From Ephydatia muelleri (lineage: Eukaryota; Porifera; Demospongiae; Spongillida; Spongillidae), in the NCBI GenBank assembly GCA_013339895.1, contig JABACO010000010.1, forward strand, positions 3,661,375-3,725,374: DNA of 64,000 nucleotides. Direction: 5' to 3'. Shown here piece after piece: positions 1-11,834 of the stretch. Numbering within the stretch: the stretch's first letter is position 1; the number at the start of each line of letters is the position of its first letter. A model generated the notes under the pieces. That model saw only the letters and a list, made by a program, of their open reading frames with translations, was not told where the DNA came from and ran no database searches. The translations under genes and the position numbers were made by a program.

Positions 1-960
1 GTGATCCAAAAGCTGAGAAGTTTGGAGGAGTCCGGAATGATAGCTCTACTAACAGCGGTTTGGAAAGCAGACAAGACTCAGGTGAGGGTATGCCTAGATC
101 CACGAGATCTCAACAAAGCCATCCGACGCAACCATTTATAAATGCCAACCCTTGACGACGTGTTGCCTAAGCTCACTGGTGCTATTGGATGCAAAGGATG
201 ATTTCTATAGGTTCGCCTGAGTGAGCATAGCAGCAACCTCACCACCCTGTGGGGACCGGATGGCAGGTACAGATGGCTCCGAATGCCATTTGGCCTATCC
301 TCAGCACCAGAGGAGTTCCAGAGAAGTCTAAAAGGAGATTTACATGGCATCCAGGGTGTGGTAGTGGTAGCAGACGATATACTGGTGTTCAGAAAAGGGC
401 AAACTGAGTAAGAAGCTCGTGGACGTCATAGAACATGAGGAGGTGGTCCTGACTAATGATACTCTTGAGAAGGTCAAATGCTACCTATTTGGTCTGTCCT
501 CATTGAAATTCTGCTTTTCCTACTGTGAGATGATGGAACTGTTCACTGGCTTGGGACAACTTAGGTATACATCGCGCTAGATTATTGCACATATCCAGAA
601 AGCGTCTCACATCTGATCCTGAGGTAGGAATCGCCATGTTTTTCACTGCTGACACTTTGGCCGGATCTGACCTGATTCCTTGGGGGGAATACATGGTGCC
701 CTATGTAGAGGAGTTCTGATAGATTTAGTCTCATCTTGTCCTTATTGAACAGATTTTTTTTCTCGTACTCTCTGCAACAACTGCAACAATGCCTTATCAT
801 GATCCCCAACAAAAATTGTGGTAATTCAATGCGATGCTAGTGGTGAGGGCCTCGGAGCGACTCTGTTGCAAGGTGGCAAGCTTGTGTGACATCAGCATCT
901 TGATCACTGACCAGCAGTGAGGAAAACTATGTAGCTCTAGAACTGGAGTGTCTGGCCATG
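1..960. mobile_element. Ty3/gypsy-type pol remnant
   Basis: This is an old, broken fragment of a gypsy-class LTR retrotransposon, cut by the window edge. The first 440 bases read on the plus strand as reverse transcriptase, with RMPFGLSSAPEEFQ and VADDILVF recognisable. Around 815-960 on the plus strand lies RNase H-like sequence (CDASGEGLGATLLQGGKL). Between them, about 500-694, the minus strand reads as the segment that normally follows the RT palm (DPAKVSAVKNMAIPTSGSDV, then RRFLDM). Parts therefore lie in both orientations, so the copy has been rearranged as well as decayed. No LTR is visible. It carries many breaks and looks old. The family assignment is sound; the subfamily is not known. 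Confidence 0.75.
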
Positions 961-1468
961 TTTATGCAAGGAAAACTGATACAATGCAACACTTGACACA
1001 AAAAAATGTGTCACTAATACTGAGACAGGTCAGCACTATCAGCGACTGCTACAATTTCAGAACTGGAATATATGACCTATATATAAAAATAAAATTGCCT
1101 TTCCACCTTATGTGCCAGGGATTCCAATCATTGCTGAAAGTAACCAAATTTCGACCTTTTCTTCATACTGGAACTTTGTTTTGCCCACTTTTCCTTGAAA
1201 GGAAGGGATGCTTTTCTTTTAAGTGATTGCTGCATTTAAAAAGGTATGACATAGTCAATGCTATGTAAATACAAATGAGTGTATTAGTGTAGAAATTTAA
1301 TTCTATTTCTAAATGGCTCCTGTAGATCATCAAAAAATTGTTATCATGCATTGATGATATCACAATGCTGTTGTCTAAAAACATCTGGTCGAATGTGTTT
1401 TTGCAGGGGATCAATTTTTAAGAATGAAGTTCCAAGCTTCAATGGTTCCTACTGTCTTTGTCAACTGA
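961..1468. other. AT-rich spacer, no gene seen
   Basis: AT-rich sequence with only short, unrecognisable open frames. It separates the gypsy remnant from the palindrome. I see no splice-flanked exon or RNA gene here. Confidence 0.4.
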
Positions 1469-1652
1469 CACTGCGCCACAGCATTTAGTATGCAGAGTTG
1501 TGCCGAGTCTGCATATCAACCATATGCAGATGAGTATCATAGAAGTGTTCATATGCAGACGTCTGCATATGAACACTTCAATGATACTCATCTGCATATG
1601 GTTGATATGCAGACTCGGCACAACTCTGCATACTAAATGCTGTGGCGCAGTG
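1469..1652. repeat. 184-bp near-perfect palindrome (foldback MITE)
   Basis: The two halves are reverse complements across a centre near 1560/1561 (agac|gtct) with essentially no spacer. I find one mismatched pair, beside the gatactcat/atgagtatc block. The outer ends read CACTGCGCC and GGCGCAGTG, and both flanks carry TGA, which could be a 3-bp target duplication. CACTG-type ends with a 3-bp duplication would fit a CACTA (CMC) class MITE, but that is inference from ends alone. Because the sequence is self-complementary, the same protein-like frame appears on both strands and is not a gene. Confidence 0.85.
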
Positions 1653-2842
1653 TGATGCTTCAAATTAGGTAATAATAGACATCAATAATTCAGTGCAGAG
1701 CTTAGTAATGACCCTGAATTTTTAATGCAATGGAGTATCAATTTATGTCAATTAGCTAATGAATAATGCTATGGCTTTTTTTGCACGAGATACATTAAAT
1801 TATATGTGTGCCATAATGCCTTTACCAGGATGGAGAGATTCAAAGGTTTTTCCACCTTGTGTCAAGAAGGATCACCTGTACAAGACACTAAAGTAATAAA
1901 CATGCATACAATTAGTACAGATAATATGTACCCAGCAGTAAACAAGTCCAAAAAGGTACCATGGGCAATCTTGTTTTACAATCTCTTCAAACTACTGAGG
2001 CTGTAAATAGGAATTCTTTATCTCTCCATCAGAAGGAATATCAATAGTGACAATTTTGCATTTGAAGTATTCTGTAAATGGATTGACCGGAGCAGAATTG
2101 TCTTCTGAAGAGCTATTTTCCTCGTTTATGTTGTCATGATCACTTAATCCAGTCTCCTCTAATTCAACCTGGATATCATTAGTGTTCAGGGAGTTTATAT
2201 CGTCGAAAATTGAATCATATGCCCTTTTCAATTCAGAAGATTCTATTTCAGAGCAATAAAGCACTTCTAAGTAGCTCTCTCAGTGTTGAACTATTTACAA
2301 GGATAGAAAAACAAAACATTGAATACACGTACTTGTATTGTCTATTTCCAAATCTGAGTGGAGGCATTGAAAATAAGTTATATGCTTCCTAACACTTGAA
2401 TCTACCTTGCATGACATAGGTAATAAATATATCGATCAGTGATATGCATATTCTTCACAAATCAAGAATCAGCCGAGATAGGTCTAATTCACTAATGCTG
2501 TGTCGCATGACTGGTGGGGGGAAAGCTCCTCATGGTCATGAGCAAATTCACTACATTTCATAACAATAAGAAAAGTACAGTAATGAGCAACTGTAGATTT
2601 ATTAGGAAATTTCAACTAGGTGAATTTCTCAGCCACACTATGAAAATGTATAAAGATAAATGAAAAAGATTGGCATAAATAAAAATAAAATCATACTTGA
2701 TTAGAATGTGATGCATCTTATTTTACTAGTTATCATCTGGCTCCTTGTAAAAACATTCTAGCCACAAATAATCCTCGTCATTGTCAGATTGAAAGGAAAA
2801 TTCTGATGAAGCTGGTCAATGCATTTCACATGTGAAGTACAG
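1653..2842. other. Spacer and possible tail of Tigger element
   Basis: AT-rich DNA. On the minus strand 2264-1992 is an acidic 90-residue open frame (runs such as ELEETGLSDHDNINEENSSS). It may be a decayed exon or the far end of the neighbouring transposon, but I recognise no domain. Nothing else can be supported in this stretch. Confidence 0.3.
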
Positions 2843-5800
2843 TTACAGTTTGTGCATTGAAGCCACAAGCAGTCTTTCATTTACTTCCTTATCGAAGAAG
2901 CTGGAATTGCAAATAAGACAATTCCAGTTTACATCAGCTCCCTTTTCCACATCTAAACCTTTTCTCTGCTTACCTTTTCCTTTTGCATTCTGTGTTTGCT
3001 TTCCCTTCTTCTTTACCAGCTTCTGCTTTTCCTTTTCAGCTATCTCCTCATCTTTAAGCTGTTTCCAGTGCTTACTGGTAAGTGCAAATACTACAGAAGG
3101 TAATGGACACCTCCTCTTTCTTCCTGCAGTTTTGTTATTTGCTTCGAATGAGTCCAATCGGTCTGAAAGCTGCTTCAGTAAGACTGGTATAATACCAGAC
3201 TGAAGTTTGGGACCAATATGCTTTGGGGTAGTCTGCAATATGATGTGTATGATTCTTCATGATCATCTGCCACATTAGGGGATCCTTGTGATGCTGGTGC
3301 GGCCTTATCTGATGTTGGCAATTAGTCCCTTTTGGAGCTGGTAAAGCTGGTGTTTTAGACCTTCATGTGGCTGATGACCATATAGAATCAGGAGGAACAG
3401 AGGACACTTTTGATGCTGCTGTAGCAAAAGTTGTTCATTAAAGCTGAACTGGAGAGGACTTTGAAGCTGTTACAGGGGACTCCTTTGAAAAAAGTGGAGC
3501 TGAGGAACCTGTCCCATAATCAGAACCTCCACCTGTGCCAAGACCTGACCCTCCACTTATGCCATCAACAGCAGGACCTCCACCTGGTCCTGTGCCATCA
3601 TCAGAAGGGCCTCCACCTGTGCCATCAACAGAAGGACTTCCACCTGTGCCATCAACAGACCTCCACCTGTGCCATCGGCAGTGTGGTATTTACGATATAT
3701 ATTCACAGTACACGACTGTTAACAACTATACGTACACGATATATATAGTATCCAATAGTCACATGGTTGCTACCATCGACTCAATCTCCTTGGTTACTCC
3801 TGGCCACCAAACAGACTGCTGAGTCCTTAACTTGCATCTTCGGATCCCCAAATGCCCGCTGTGAATCCTGCTAAGAGTTTCTTTTTGACAAGCCTTAGGA
3901 ACCAATATGTGATCACCAAACAACAACAATCCTTTGTGGACTGTCAATACCCCTCTATGGCCCCAGAAGGGTTTCAGTTTAGTGTCAATGCTGTGTTTGT
4001 CAGGCCAGCCAAAAGAGCAGTACTTCATCACCTGGGCACATATCGGATCCTCAGCCTGGTGCCGTTGGTATTATAGTAATTTTCTTTCAGTTGCAGGTAA
4101 ATGGTGGGTAACACACTCTATGTACAACTCTACTTCCTCCTGGAGAGCCTTGCAATCTGGATCTGAGGTACCAGCGGGAGCGCGGAACAGGGTATCAGCT
4201 GTGTAGAGTAGCTTTCCTGGTACATGGAAAATGGTGTAATCAAATCGCATAAGTCTCAAATGAAACCGCAATATGCGAGGTGGAAGGCTGTCCAAGTATT
4301 TTGAGTTTAACAGAGGGACCAGTTGTTTGTGATCAGTTTCTATACTGAATTTCTTGCCAATCAGGTAGTCTCTATAAACATTTCGCAAGCCCAGGTCGTG
4401 GCCAGTGATTCCTTTTCGATCTGCGCATATCTTAGTTCAGTCTCTGACATAGAGCGAGATGCAAAGGCTACTGGCTTCCAGGAATGATTGTGCAATTGTA
4501 ACAGCATGGCCCTAATCCATGTGAAGATGCATCAGACGAAACTTTAGTGTCAGCCGCCGAATCATAGTACACCAAAACAGCTGGCTGAGTTAATTCCATC
4601 TTAATACGAGCAAAGGCTTCCTCCTGTGGTTGACCCCATCTCCCTAACCCTAACGATATTACAGAGACATCTGCACCAGTATCGATCTTGAAGTTGAGGC
4701 TGTGGAGGCCATTAACCTTCATGTCCACATTCCAAGTGTCTCCTCCAATGGTGCCAAGGAATGACGTATCTTTACAGGATTCCTCTTGTGCCTCGCCACC
4801 TATGGTACAAATCTTGCTTGCCCTGCAGCAGGCACTAAAATGTCCACGCTTCTGGCAGTTATTGCACGTTGCTTCCCAAGCTGGACAATTTTCTTTACAA
4901 TGTAGACCTCTGCCACACCTATAGCATTTAGCGCCAAGAGGATTGTGTCTACCTGTTTTCTGCCAAACCCGATCCACATTTGTCTCTGAAGGGTTTATGT
5001 CACCTTTAAGGATCTGCTGTTGCTCCTTCACTGCCTCCCGTTGTCGCACCATCTTCATAGCCTTTTCCAGCATCAATTCGGGATCGAGCTGTAAGCGCTC
5101 TGAAAGGGCTGTGTCTCAAATCCCCACTACAATTCTGTCACGAATCATCTCGTGTTTCAAATTGCCATAGTTGCAGTTTTCTGCCAGACTATGCAGAACG
5201 GTCACATAATTGCTCCGAAGACTCTCCTTCTAACTGGTTACGTCGATTGAAACGAGCCCTTTCAAATATTACATTCTTTCTTACTTTAAAGAACTCGTCG
5301 AATTTCCCAAGGACCAGCTTGTATTCTATATGGTCTTTGTCGGTTGTTTTCGAGGACAAAAGAATGTCTTCTGCTGCTTCGCCCAAGGAGTACAAAAGCG
5401 TACTAACCTGTCAGAACTTCTTCCTCACTGGAGAGGCCTGAAGCGACTCTAAATTGTTCAAAACGTCGCCGCCATTTTCCCCATTGGTCTGGCTGCTTGA
5501 AGTCAAAGGGTTCTAGTAGATTAAGGAGAATGCTAGCCATCCTTTTGGTTCAAGACCGCTGCCACCATGTGGTATTTACGATATAAATATATATTCACAG
5601 GCAGAAGGACCTCCATCTGTGCCATTAGCAGAAGGACCTCCACCTGTGCCATCATCAGAATATTGATCTATCTCAGATTGCACAAGAAAACAGTGTTGTG
5701 TCTTGAACATTTCCTACCCATGCCCCTCTGTAATATGACTTCATCTTTCTCATCACCAATGTACGTGTTTCTCAATGAATTGCATGACATGATGCAAAGA

Positions 5801-7015
5801 TGGCCGATCATCATTGTGGATGCTGACTCATGATCATATGTATTCTTGCTGGGAAGTTGATCTTTGACACATTAGGGTAGTAAACTGCATTTGGATAAGG
5901 CCACTTTTTTTAAAACCATTCTTCACTTTTCATCTGTTATCTGATCCACAGCTGACTTCAAAACCTTGGGGAAGCTTTTCTTAGTAATCACTTGGTTTGA
6001 GGTAGAAGTCTTCCATCTCTGTTGGGCTTTCTCCCACAACCCCTTCAGTGACTTAAAAACAGACACATCTAAGGGTTGAAGGTTGAAGCATGTGAGTGGA
6101 GTTTGGATACAGTGCTACCAAGAAGATCCCATTGGATGCACAGAAGTCACAAGTCTCAGGGGAGAGGTGGGACTTGTGACCATCAGCAAAAACCAGTACT
6201 GGTCTTTGTATTTGGTGTTCAATAAGCCAGAGATTGAAAACCTGGGAAATGTAATCAAAGAATGTCAGTGTCATCATCCTGACTTTCCTAAAGCCCAAAT
6301 AGGATCTACACTCCCCACAGCTTCTATTAAGTCATTTGGGATATTCTACTTATAGGAGTAAACAATCATGGGTGGTGCCAAACTTCCATTGGCAGAATAT
6401 CCCATAAACACAGTTAGGCCCTCTTTGTTATTCTCCTTGGAGACCTGCAAAAAGCTCTTATAATTAACAGGCCCCAATACTGTGCCCTTTTTCTTGGCAA
6501 GTAGGAACTGTGACTCATCAATATTAAATTCTCTTTGAGGATTTAGGAGAATATCTCCAGCTCCTTCCTCCTGAAAGATGTAAGCCTCAATATCAGCGAA
6601 CCACTTGCAAATATGAAGCTCTGTTACAGTGGCCCTTCCACCTGTTAACCTTTCAGGTAATCATTCTGTGAGTTCATGGTTGCGCTGCATAAACCCATAG
6701 AACCAATACTTGCCAGGCCTGTCATTAGTAAATTGGTTTTTTCGACCATCTTCTTTGATAACCTTTATGCACAATATCCATTAAATCATCACAATTTATA
6801 GGAACGCCGCACTTGAGCAGCTTGATGCAAAAGGCTACCAATGGATCCTCCTCAACTGTAGTAAGCGCGGGGTTTGTACCCATTCGTCTCTCCTCTGGAC
6901 TTTTACCATGCAGCAAGTTTGTCCTGCAGTGTTGTACAGGGTACACTAAATGTCTTTGACGCTGCATTGCAAGTCAGACGACCCTCCCTAATTTCCTTCA
7001 GAGCTGAGCCCATGC
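2843..7015 (-). mobile_element. pogo/Tigger-like DNA transposon, decayed transposase
   Basis: Read on the minus strand from 7015, the domains appear in the order expected for a pogo/Tigger (jerky-type) transposase. First comes a psq helix-turn-helix (ALKEIREGRLTCNAASKTF). About 6970-6725 is the CENP-B-type HTH region, and about 6700-6640 reads RPGKYWFYGFMQRNHEL. Then come DDE pieces: NIDESQF near 6520, and VFADGHKSHL with YPNSTHMLQPSTL between about 6210 and 6075. Downstream, 5670-3530 holds tandem VDGTGGSPS-type codons. The frame at 3238-2843 is Lys-rich with a Cys pair (WNCLICNSSF) and resembles the C-terminal tail of such proteins. The frame is interrupted by stops and frame changes and by a gypsy insertion at 3682-5599, so the transposase is dead. 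I could not locate the terminal inverted repeats or the TA duplication, so the element limits are those of recognisable coding only. Confidence 0.7.
3682..5599 (-). mobile_element. Broken Ty3/gypsy element nested in Tigger element
   Basis: A small, broken LTR retrotransposon lies on the minus strand. Recognisable parts, in minus-strand order, are gag with paired zinc knuckles (CYRCGRGLHCKENCP and CNNCQKRGHFSACC, about 4930-4820), aspartic protease (FKIDTGADVSVIS, about 4700-4640), and RNase H (FSIETDHKQLVPLLNS). Last comes the HHCC integrase zinc region (HSGHLGIRRCKLR with VWWPGV, about 3870-3790). Both ends begin or end with the same short terminal sequence (TGTGGTATTTACGATATA on the plus strand, at 3682 and 5568). 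The element is flanked by a 5-bp duplication, GGCAG, at 3677-3681 and 5600-5604. A primer-site-like TGGTGGCAGCGG follows the terminal repeat on the minus strand at about 5567-5556. The terminal repeats are unusually short. The copy has several breaks and cannot be autonomous. It is younger than the Tigger element it interrupts. Confidence 0.8.
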
Positions 7016-7842
7016 TCTCAATTTAATACTTAAAATACTGTTGTTCCATTACTGAACACTACAATATGATAGATTGTATTCTTTCATTTATCATGATTTG
7101 CATTTAAAGAACAAATAAAAATGCATGCATACATAGGCTTATGCAAGCTTATCACGCATGCAATAGGATCAGTTCAGTCTAGAGGAATTGAAATTATCTC
7201 TGTATTAGCTGAAATAGTACATCTCCAACTGAAAAAATACATCAGAACAGCACTCATGATTAGGCCTTCACTTGAAAAAGACCGCATTCGGAAATAGACA
7301 AGGCCCCCTAACCCCCCTGGTGAACACTCCTTCGTTTACACTACTTCCATATAATCAATTGGAAACGTTCAGGAGCATAATGGTTGCTAATGTAGTACTG
7401 TCACTTCATTTGATGGGGTAGGAGTAGCAACCACCCCTGGCGACTACTAGTACTACGTGTCAGCGTAAAACAACAGTTGGAGTTTCCCTAATTTCAAAGC
7501 CAGTTCGTTTCATTAACAATGAAACTATGTACATTGTTCAGAAATAACTGCTCCTTCTCTAATAGCAAGATTTTAAGCGGATTTGTATATGACATACCTT
7601 CCAGACACTGACTTGCACCAAATAAACTCGCTAGCAATTGTGCGACGTTGAACACGCCATTTCTACCGATAAATGAGGTGCTGATCATGACTTTACGTAA
7701 ATATTTTGCAAAAACTGAAATAGTAAATATAACTTAACTAGTGTGCCGTAAACACAGACTCCAAGTAGTATTATTTCCATTTTGTGCGAAATTACGTGCG
7801 ATATGTGTCTCAATCAGTACGCGATGTTCAGAAAGTGTAGCA
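7016..7842. other. Spacer, no gene seen
   Basis: Mostly AT-rich with a few G/C-run patches (7300-7330, 7425-7440). A minus-strand open frame at 7688-7494 is short and unrecognised. The 5' end of the Tigger element may lie in this stretch, but I found no matching inverted end. Confidence 0.3.
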
Positions 7843-8020
7843 TTAAGGTCGGCATACACGGGGCGACTTCCTGCCGACTTGTCGCATGCAACTCGAATGA
7901 ATATGGGTAAAAGTTCCGTAATTGTTTAGTTTACTGATGGTTTGCGGAACATTTGTCCATATTCATTTGAGTTGCATGCTACAAATCGGCAGGAAGTCGC
8001 CCCGTGTATGCCGGCCTTTA
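7843..8020. repeat. Foldback element, ~75-bp arms
   Basis: Left arm about 7845-7921 and right arm about 7936-8018 are imperfect reverse complements. Shared words are GGCATACACGGGGCGACTTC and GCATGCAACTC on the left, with their complements on the right. About 90 percent of the arm positions pair. The loop is only about 15 bp. It looks like a MITE-type hairpin; no clear target duplication is seen. Confidence 0.75.
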
Positions 8021-9270
8021 CGAGTCGTTGAAAATACTCGAGCGCTCTACGTAACGTACGCACGGCTAGACAGGACTACAACTTCAGCACACCATTTAGG
8101 CACCTTCCATAAATATCAGGTGATTGTATAAGACATTTTCTGACATGTTTCTAACATGCATTGCCAATCTTCGTGCGTCCCGTTCATCACTCTGAACACC
8201 CCTCAGCCAAAATCTCTTGTCTATATATCTATCTTTTAACTTTTGTTTACACTTGAATGTAGGCATGCTTAAAAAATAAAAATAAATAAATACAAACAGG
8301 TACTTCCATTAACGCTAAACGTATACAATGACAAACACGTGTGTCGTGTGACGTCATAAATCCTGGCAACCGTTAATGAATTTGCAGTATTCGGTCCTCC
8401 CAACTGGAAAGAGGGTGTTTCTGAGGGGGGGTTTTGCTAGTGAAGTGTTAAGAGCTTGGCTAAGTCGATAAATTTTATTTTGGGTCACAAACTTACGTCC
8501 ACGCAAGGCATTTCCATCTAATATCTTAACCGGCTAAGGGTTATGTATCTTATATTTTTAATAAAAGGCACCTCTGGAAGAAAAATTCTACAATGGGATA
8601 TTTATTTCGTCTTCGTATGATGTTCCTAACATGAGTTACAAGTGATTAAACGAAGGACAACGAAAAGGAGGAGAAAACTCAAATGGCGAATATTGAAGTG
8701 TGGACCTGCCGCGTCATAAAACGGCCCTGTTTAACGAAGCGCATGTTGTATGCACATATTTGCCGCGTATTCCATAGATGATATGCCAGCAGACGAGTGG
8801 AGGCAACGCCTCGTTATCGTTTTAAAACGCTCGATCGAAAACTACGCCCACGAAGCCGATCCTACATAGGACCCACTAGCTTGGGTCCTGATAATCAATT
8901 GTGCTAACTCAAAATCGTGTATCAGTGAGACAGCCATACAAGGGTAATATTAGGCCTAGTTTAGTAAATGGCGATGATGGACTCTCATTGCCTTGCATAG
9001 ATGTAGCTCTGTAAGTATTCCTTGCACTTACTTCATACAATGACTCCATAACCACGGTGGTTTACTGTCTGATTACTATATAATATATAGAAGCCCCCTG
9101 CTCCTATTAGTTCCTTCGAGTTAGCCCACTGACAATTAAAATGATACTTGAGAGAGTTGTTTTTGCATACCTAGATTTGCAAGAAGGAACAAAAAGACCT
9201 TGAACGAATTTCAATAATTAAGCATGCAAGTTTTGAAATTGTATAGAGGTATAAACTCTGTCACTTTTAA
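8021..9270. other. Spacer with one dispersed repeat (8836-8890)
   Basis: No coding exon is convincing. Positions about 8836-8890 are a dispersed repeat: the reverse complement recurs at about 58650-58710, sharing CCTACATAGGACCCACTAGC and the adjoining ACGCCCA/GAAGCC words. The rest is mixed-composition DNA without visible structure. Confidence 0.45.
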
Positions 9271-10655
9271 AAATACTAGTTCTAACGGAAGAGTTGTACC
9301 TACTAGCCAATTACATGCAGTGGCAATGTAAGTTTCAGATTTGCAGTGTTGTAGTACGACTATCATTTCACTTAATAGCAATTGTCAGGGCTTTTTCGCC
9401 GAAGTGCACAGCTTGAATCGCAACGGAGGAATGTATTTTGGTGTTTTATTATAATCGCAATTATTTCACACCTTCTAAAGTTGTGTAGTCTGCACCTGAC
9501 AGCTGGCTTGATATTTTATACTTGCCAGTGTTTTTAACGGTTATTAATTATCACTCACCCCAACTGCAATTCTTACAGCACACTCAGTTGTGGTTAAGAC
9601 ACTGGCCACATTTCCAGGAGGAGTGCCAAGTCACTTGGGCTTCTGCGTCCAGTGTTGTCTGCACCCATAAAATGTCCACGCACCATTTAGCACTGCAGCC
9701 TTCTACACGTTTCGAAATACATGTATTCAAAGGACCCTACTGTGCAATATCTTACAATGGCTGTGTTGGAATTAATTTGGTTTATTTTTCACAGCATACC
9801 GAAAACCAGAACCTATTGCCTCTCTGTGTGTTTCTCCTTCCTTATGAGAGAGAGAGAGGGAAGAGAGAGGGAGGGTGTAGAGAGTGGGAAAGAAAGCGAA
9901 AGAGAGAGCGAGAGGGATGGGGGAAACAGAGGGAGGGAGGGAGGGAGGGATGGGAGGGGAGGGAGGGAGGGAGGGAGGAGGGAGGATGGAGGAGGGAGGG
10001 AGGGGAGGGGGGAGGAGGGAGGGAGGGAGGAGGGAGGAGGGACGGGAGGGAGAGGAGGGAGGGAGGGAGGAAGGAGGGAGGAGGGAGGGAGGGAGGGAGG
10101 GAGGGAGGAGGAGGGATGGGAGGGAGGGAGGGAGGGAGGGAGGGAGGGAAGGGGGGAGGAGGGGGGGAGGGAGGGAGGGAGGAGGGAGGGAGGGTGTGAG
10201 GAGGGAGGGAGGGGAGGGAGGGGAGGGAGGGGAGGGAGGGAGGGATGGAGGGAGGGAGGAACATCTTAAAACAGCCCATGAGTGCACTGTACGGAAGTTT
10301 TCTCTTCTGGGAATCAGCTAGACCCTTCCCATGCCTCCAGAAGTTGATAGAACAAGTGGGATGACACGCCATGTTCAACGTTACACACATGCTGATCGTA
10401 GGTCAGTGATAATTTACCAGATTTTAATTATCACCTTCTTCAACTATAATTCCCACGTTGTGGTTAAAACCCTAGCCACACTGACAGGGCTAACTCTCAC
10501 CTTTGAAGCTGTCCAAGTTTGTGAATAACCCAGGCTGGCTATGCGGCTGACCTAAAGGTCCTACCGCGAAACCGCCGATGGGACGAAAATTAGATTGGCA
10601 CTACTAGAGCTTATACATGTAGGCCTTTAAGGACTTCCGTTAGAACTAGTATTTA
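9271..10655. mobile_element. Possible TTAA-flanked element around purine tract
   Basis: The same 20-bp word, AATACTAGTTCTAACGGAAG, starts at about 9271 on the plus strand and reappears inverted at about 10633-10652. TTAA lies at or next to both outer edges, which would fit a piggyBac- or Kolobok-type target site. Inside, 9533-9610 and 10419-10480 are diverged direct repeats (sharing TTAATTATCAC and GTTGTGGTTAA), lying on either side of the GGGA tract. No transposase is present. The interpretation as a non-autonomous element is tentative. Confidence 0.4.
9846..10259 (+). repeat. Purine-only GGGA/GGA microsatellite, ~410 bp
   Basis: About 410 bp of almost pure A/G on the plus strand, starting as GA repeats and passing into irregular (GGGA)n and (GGA)n. 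Dozens of GGG runs spaced by one or a few bases could form G-quadruplexes, and the mirror-like purine strand could form triplex DNA. The long open frames on both strands (Gly/Arg/Glu-rich and Pro/Ser/Leu-rich) are by-products of a stop-free repeat and are not genes. Confidence 0.95.
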
Positions 10656-11834
10656 ATATAGTCTACCCCTGCACGCGCCTCCTGCTGCTTTCCTCCTCCG
10701 GTGATGGTTCTGGCGATGGAGTAGAATATCGACCTTCCAATAGGTGACTTCCCAGGAATAGCATCTTTGTACCTCTCAGAGTACACCTTGTACATGGTGG
10801 CGATATCGTGCTTTAAAACCAGGGACCTCATCGCAAAAACATTCTCCAAATCCTTCCATCTGAGATTCCTATTTGGAGAACGTTTTCGGACTTCCCATGC
10901 AAGACGTCCGATGTTACCCTCACTGTATACAAAATCCACAGCAGATTGAATCATGTCCACGTGTACACGGGAGTGAGTCTGGTTAAACTCTTGAAGTTTT
11001 ACACCATGTGTTAGGTACAGCTGGTCTACCTTGGCTTGAAAACTTAGGCGCTTAGCATAGCTGTTGCTGATTCTGAGTATTGATGCTAAGTATTCAGATG
11101 GCACATGAGACAATGGGACAAGAAGCTTCCTTGCATCTGTAGACGTGTACCGAGTTTCATGCTGCAGCACTTCCCTGATGATATTGGGTATGGTAGTGAG
11201 CATACTCACATCTATTGGTGTGGTAACAGAGGTAGGAACGTCATCTTCTTCATCTATCTCCAACTCATCAGTCGACTGTCCAGCAATCAGCTGCTCTTCT
11301 GCCATTGACATAATGCTGCACTGCCTTCAACTTGCTATCACATTTTAGCTTCAAATTTGGAAGTAACAAGTGGATCCAAGCCTTCACCCCTCTTAAAAAC
11401 ACGTTGTCTACACGTTGCATAGCAGTAGCATCAATATCAGCCTCGCTCGCGTTCACCACCTGACATCTATTATCGATGTGTGGGAGCCTTCGCACGCTAC
11501 TTTCATGCTCCTTACAGCCCATCAACTCCAGCACATCGAGGATGTGCGCTTGCGATGACAAAACTTGGCTGATATCTTCCTTTTCAGGAGTTTCAGCAGT
11601 TGCATTGCTGTCGAGTACTCGATCGCGAGCTGCACGTTCGGGATTAACGCGCTGTACGAGGGGACTAGATGATGGTGGCTCCGATGGTGATTCGCTCTCC
11701 TTTCTTGGTCGACCGCGCGCAGCACGGGGTGTACACATGCAACAACTTACGCAGTTAGTACGTGCATCACACCGGTCACATACCGGCTTCTTATGCTTCG
11801 GATAACATGCAAGAGTAGACATTATAACGACCAA
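10646..11834 (-). pseudogene. Uncharacterised Cys-rich repeat-family protein, interrupted
   Basis: Two overlapping minus-strand frames appear to be parts of one protein. The upstream part (11834-11268, start MVVIMSTLACYPKH or the inner MSTLACYP) has a Cys-rich patch (CDRCDARTNCVSCCMC) followed by RGRPRK, an AT-hook-like basic motif, then an acidic/Ser-rich stretch. The downstream part (11311-10646) is mostly helical, with SAVDFVYSEGNIGRLAWEVR, and ends at GVDYIKY next to the putative element edge at 10655. I recall similar multi-copy predicted proteins in marine invertebrates, where the last motif continues further. If so, this copy is truncated at its 3' end and frame-changed in the middle (about 11270-11310). 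An unseen intron could instead explain the frame change. Function is unknown; the AT-hook suggests DNA contact. Confidence 0.45.

Noticed and set aside
1439-1663. Matching ORFs on opposite strands
   Set aside because: They are the same frame read from the two halves of a palindrome.
9842-10390. Long open frames (145-225 residues) on both strands of the purine tract
   Set aside because: The (GGGA)n tract is stop-free in several frames; the predicted proteins are pure low-complexity artefacts.
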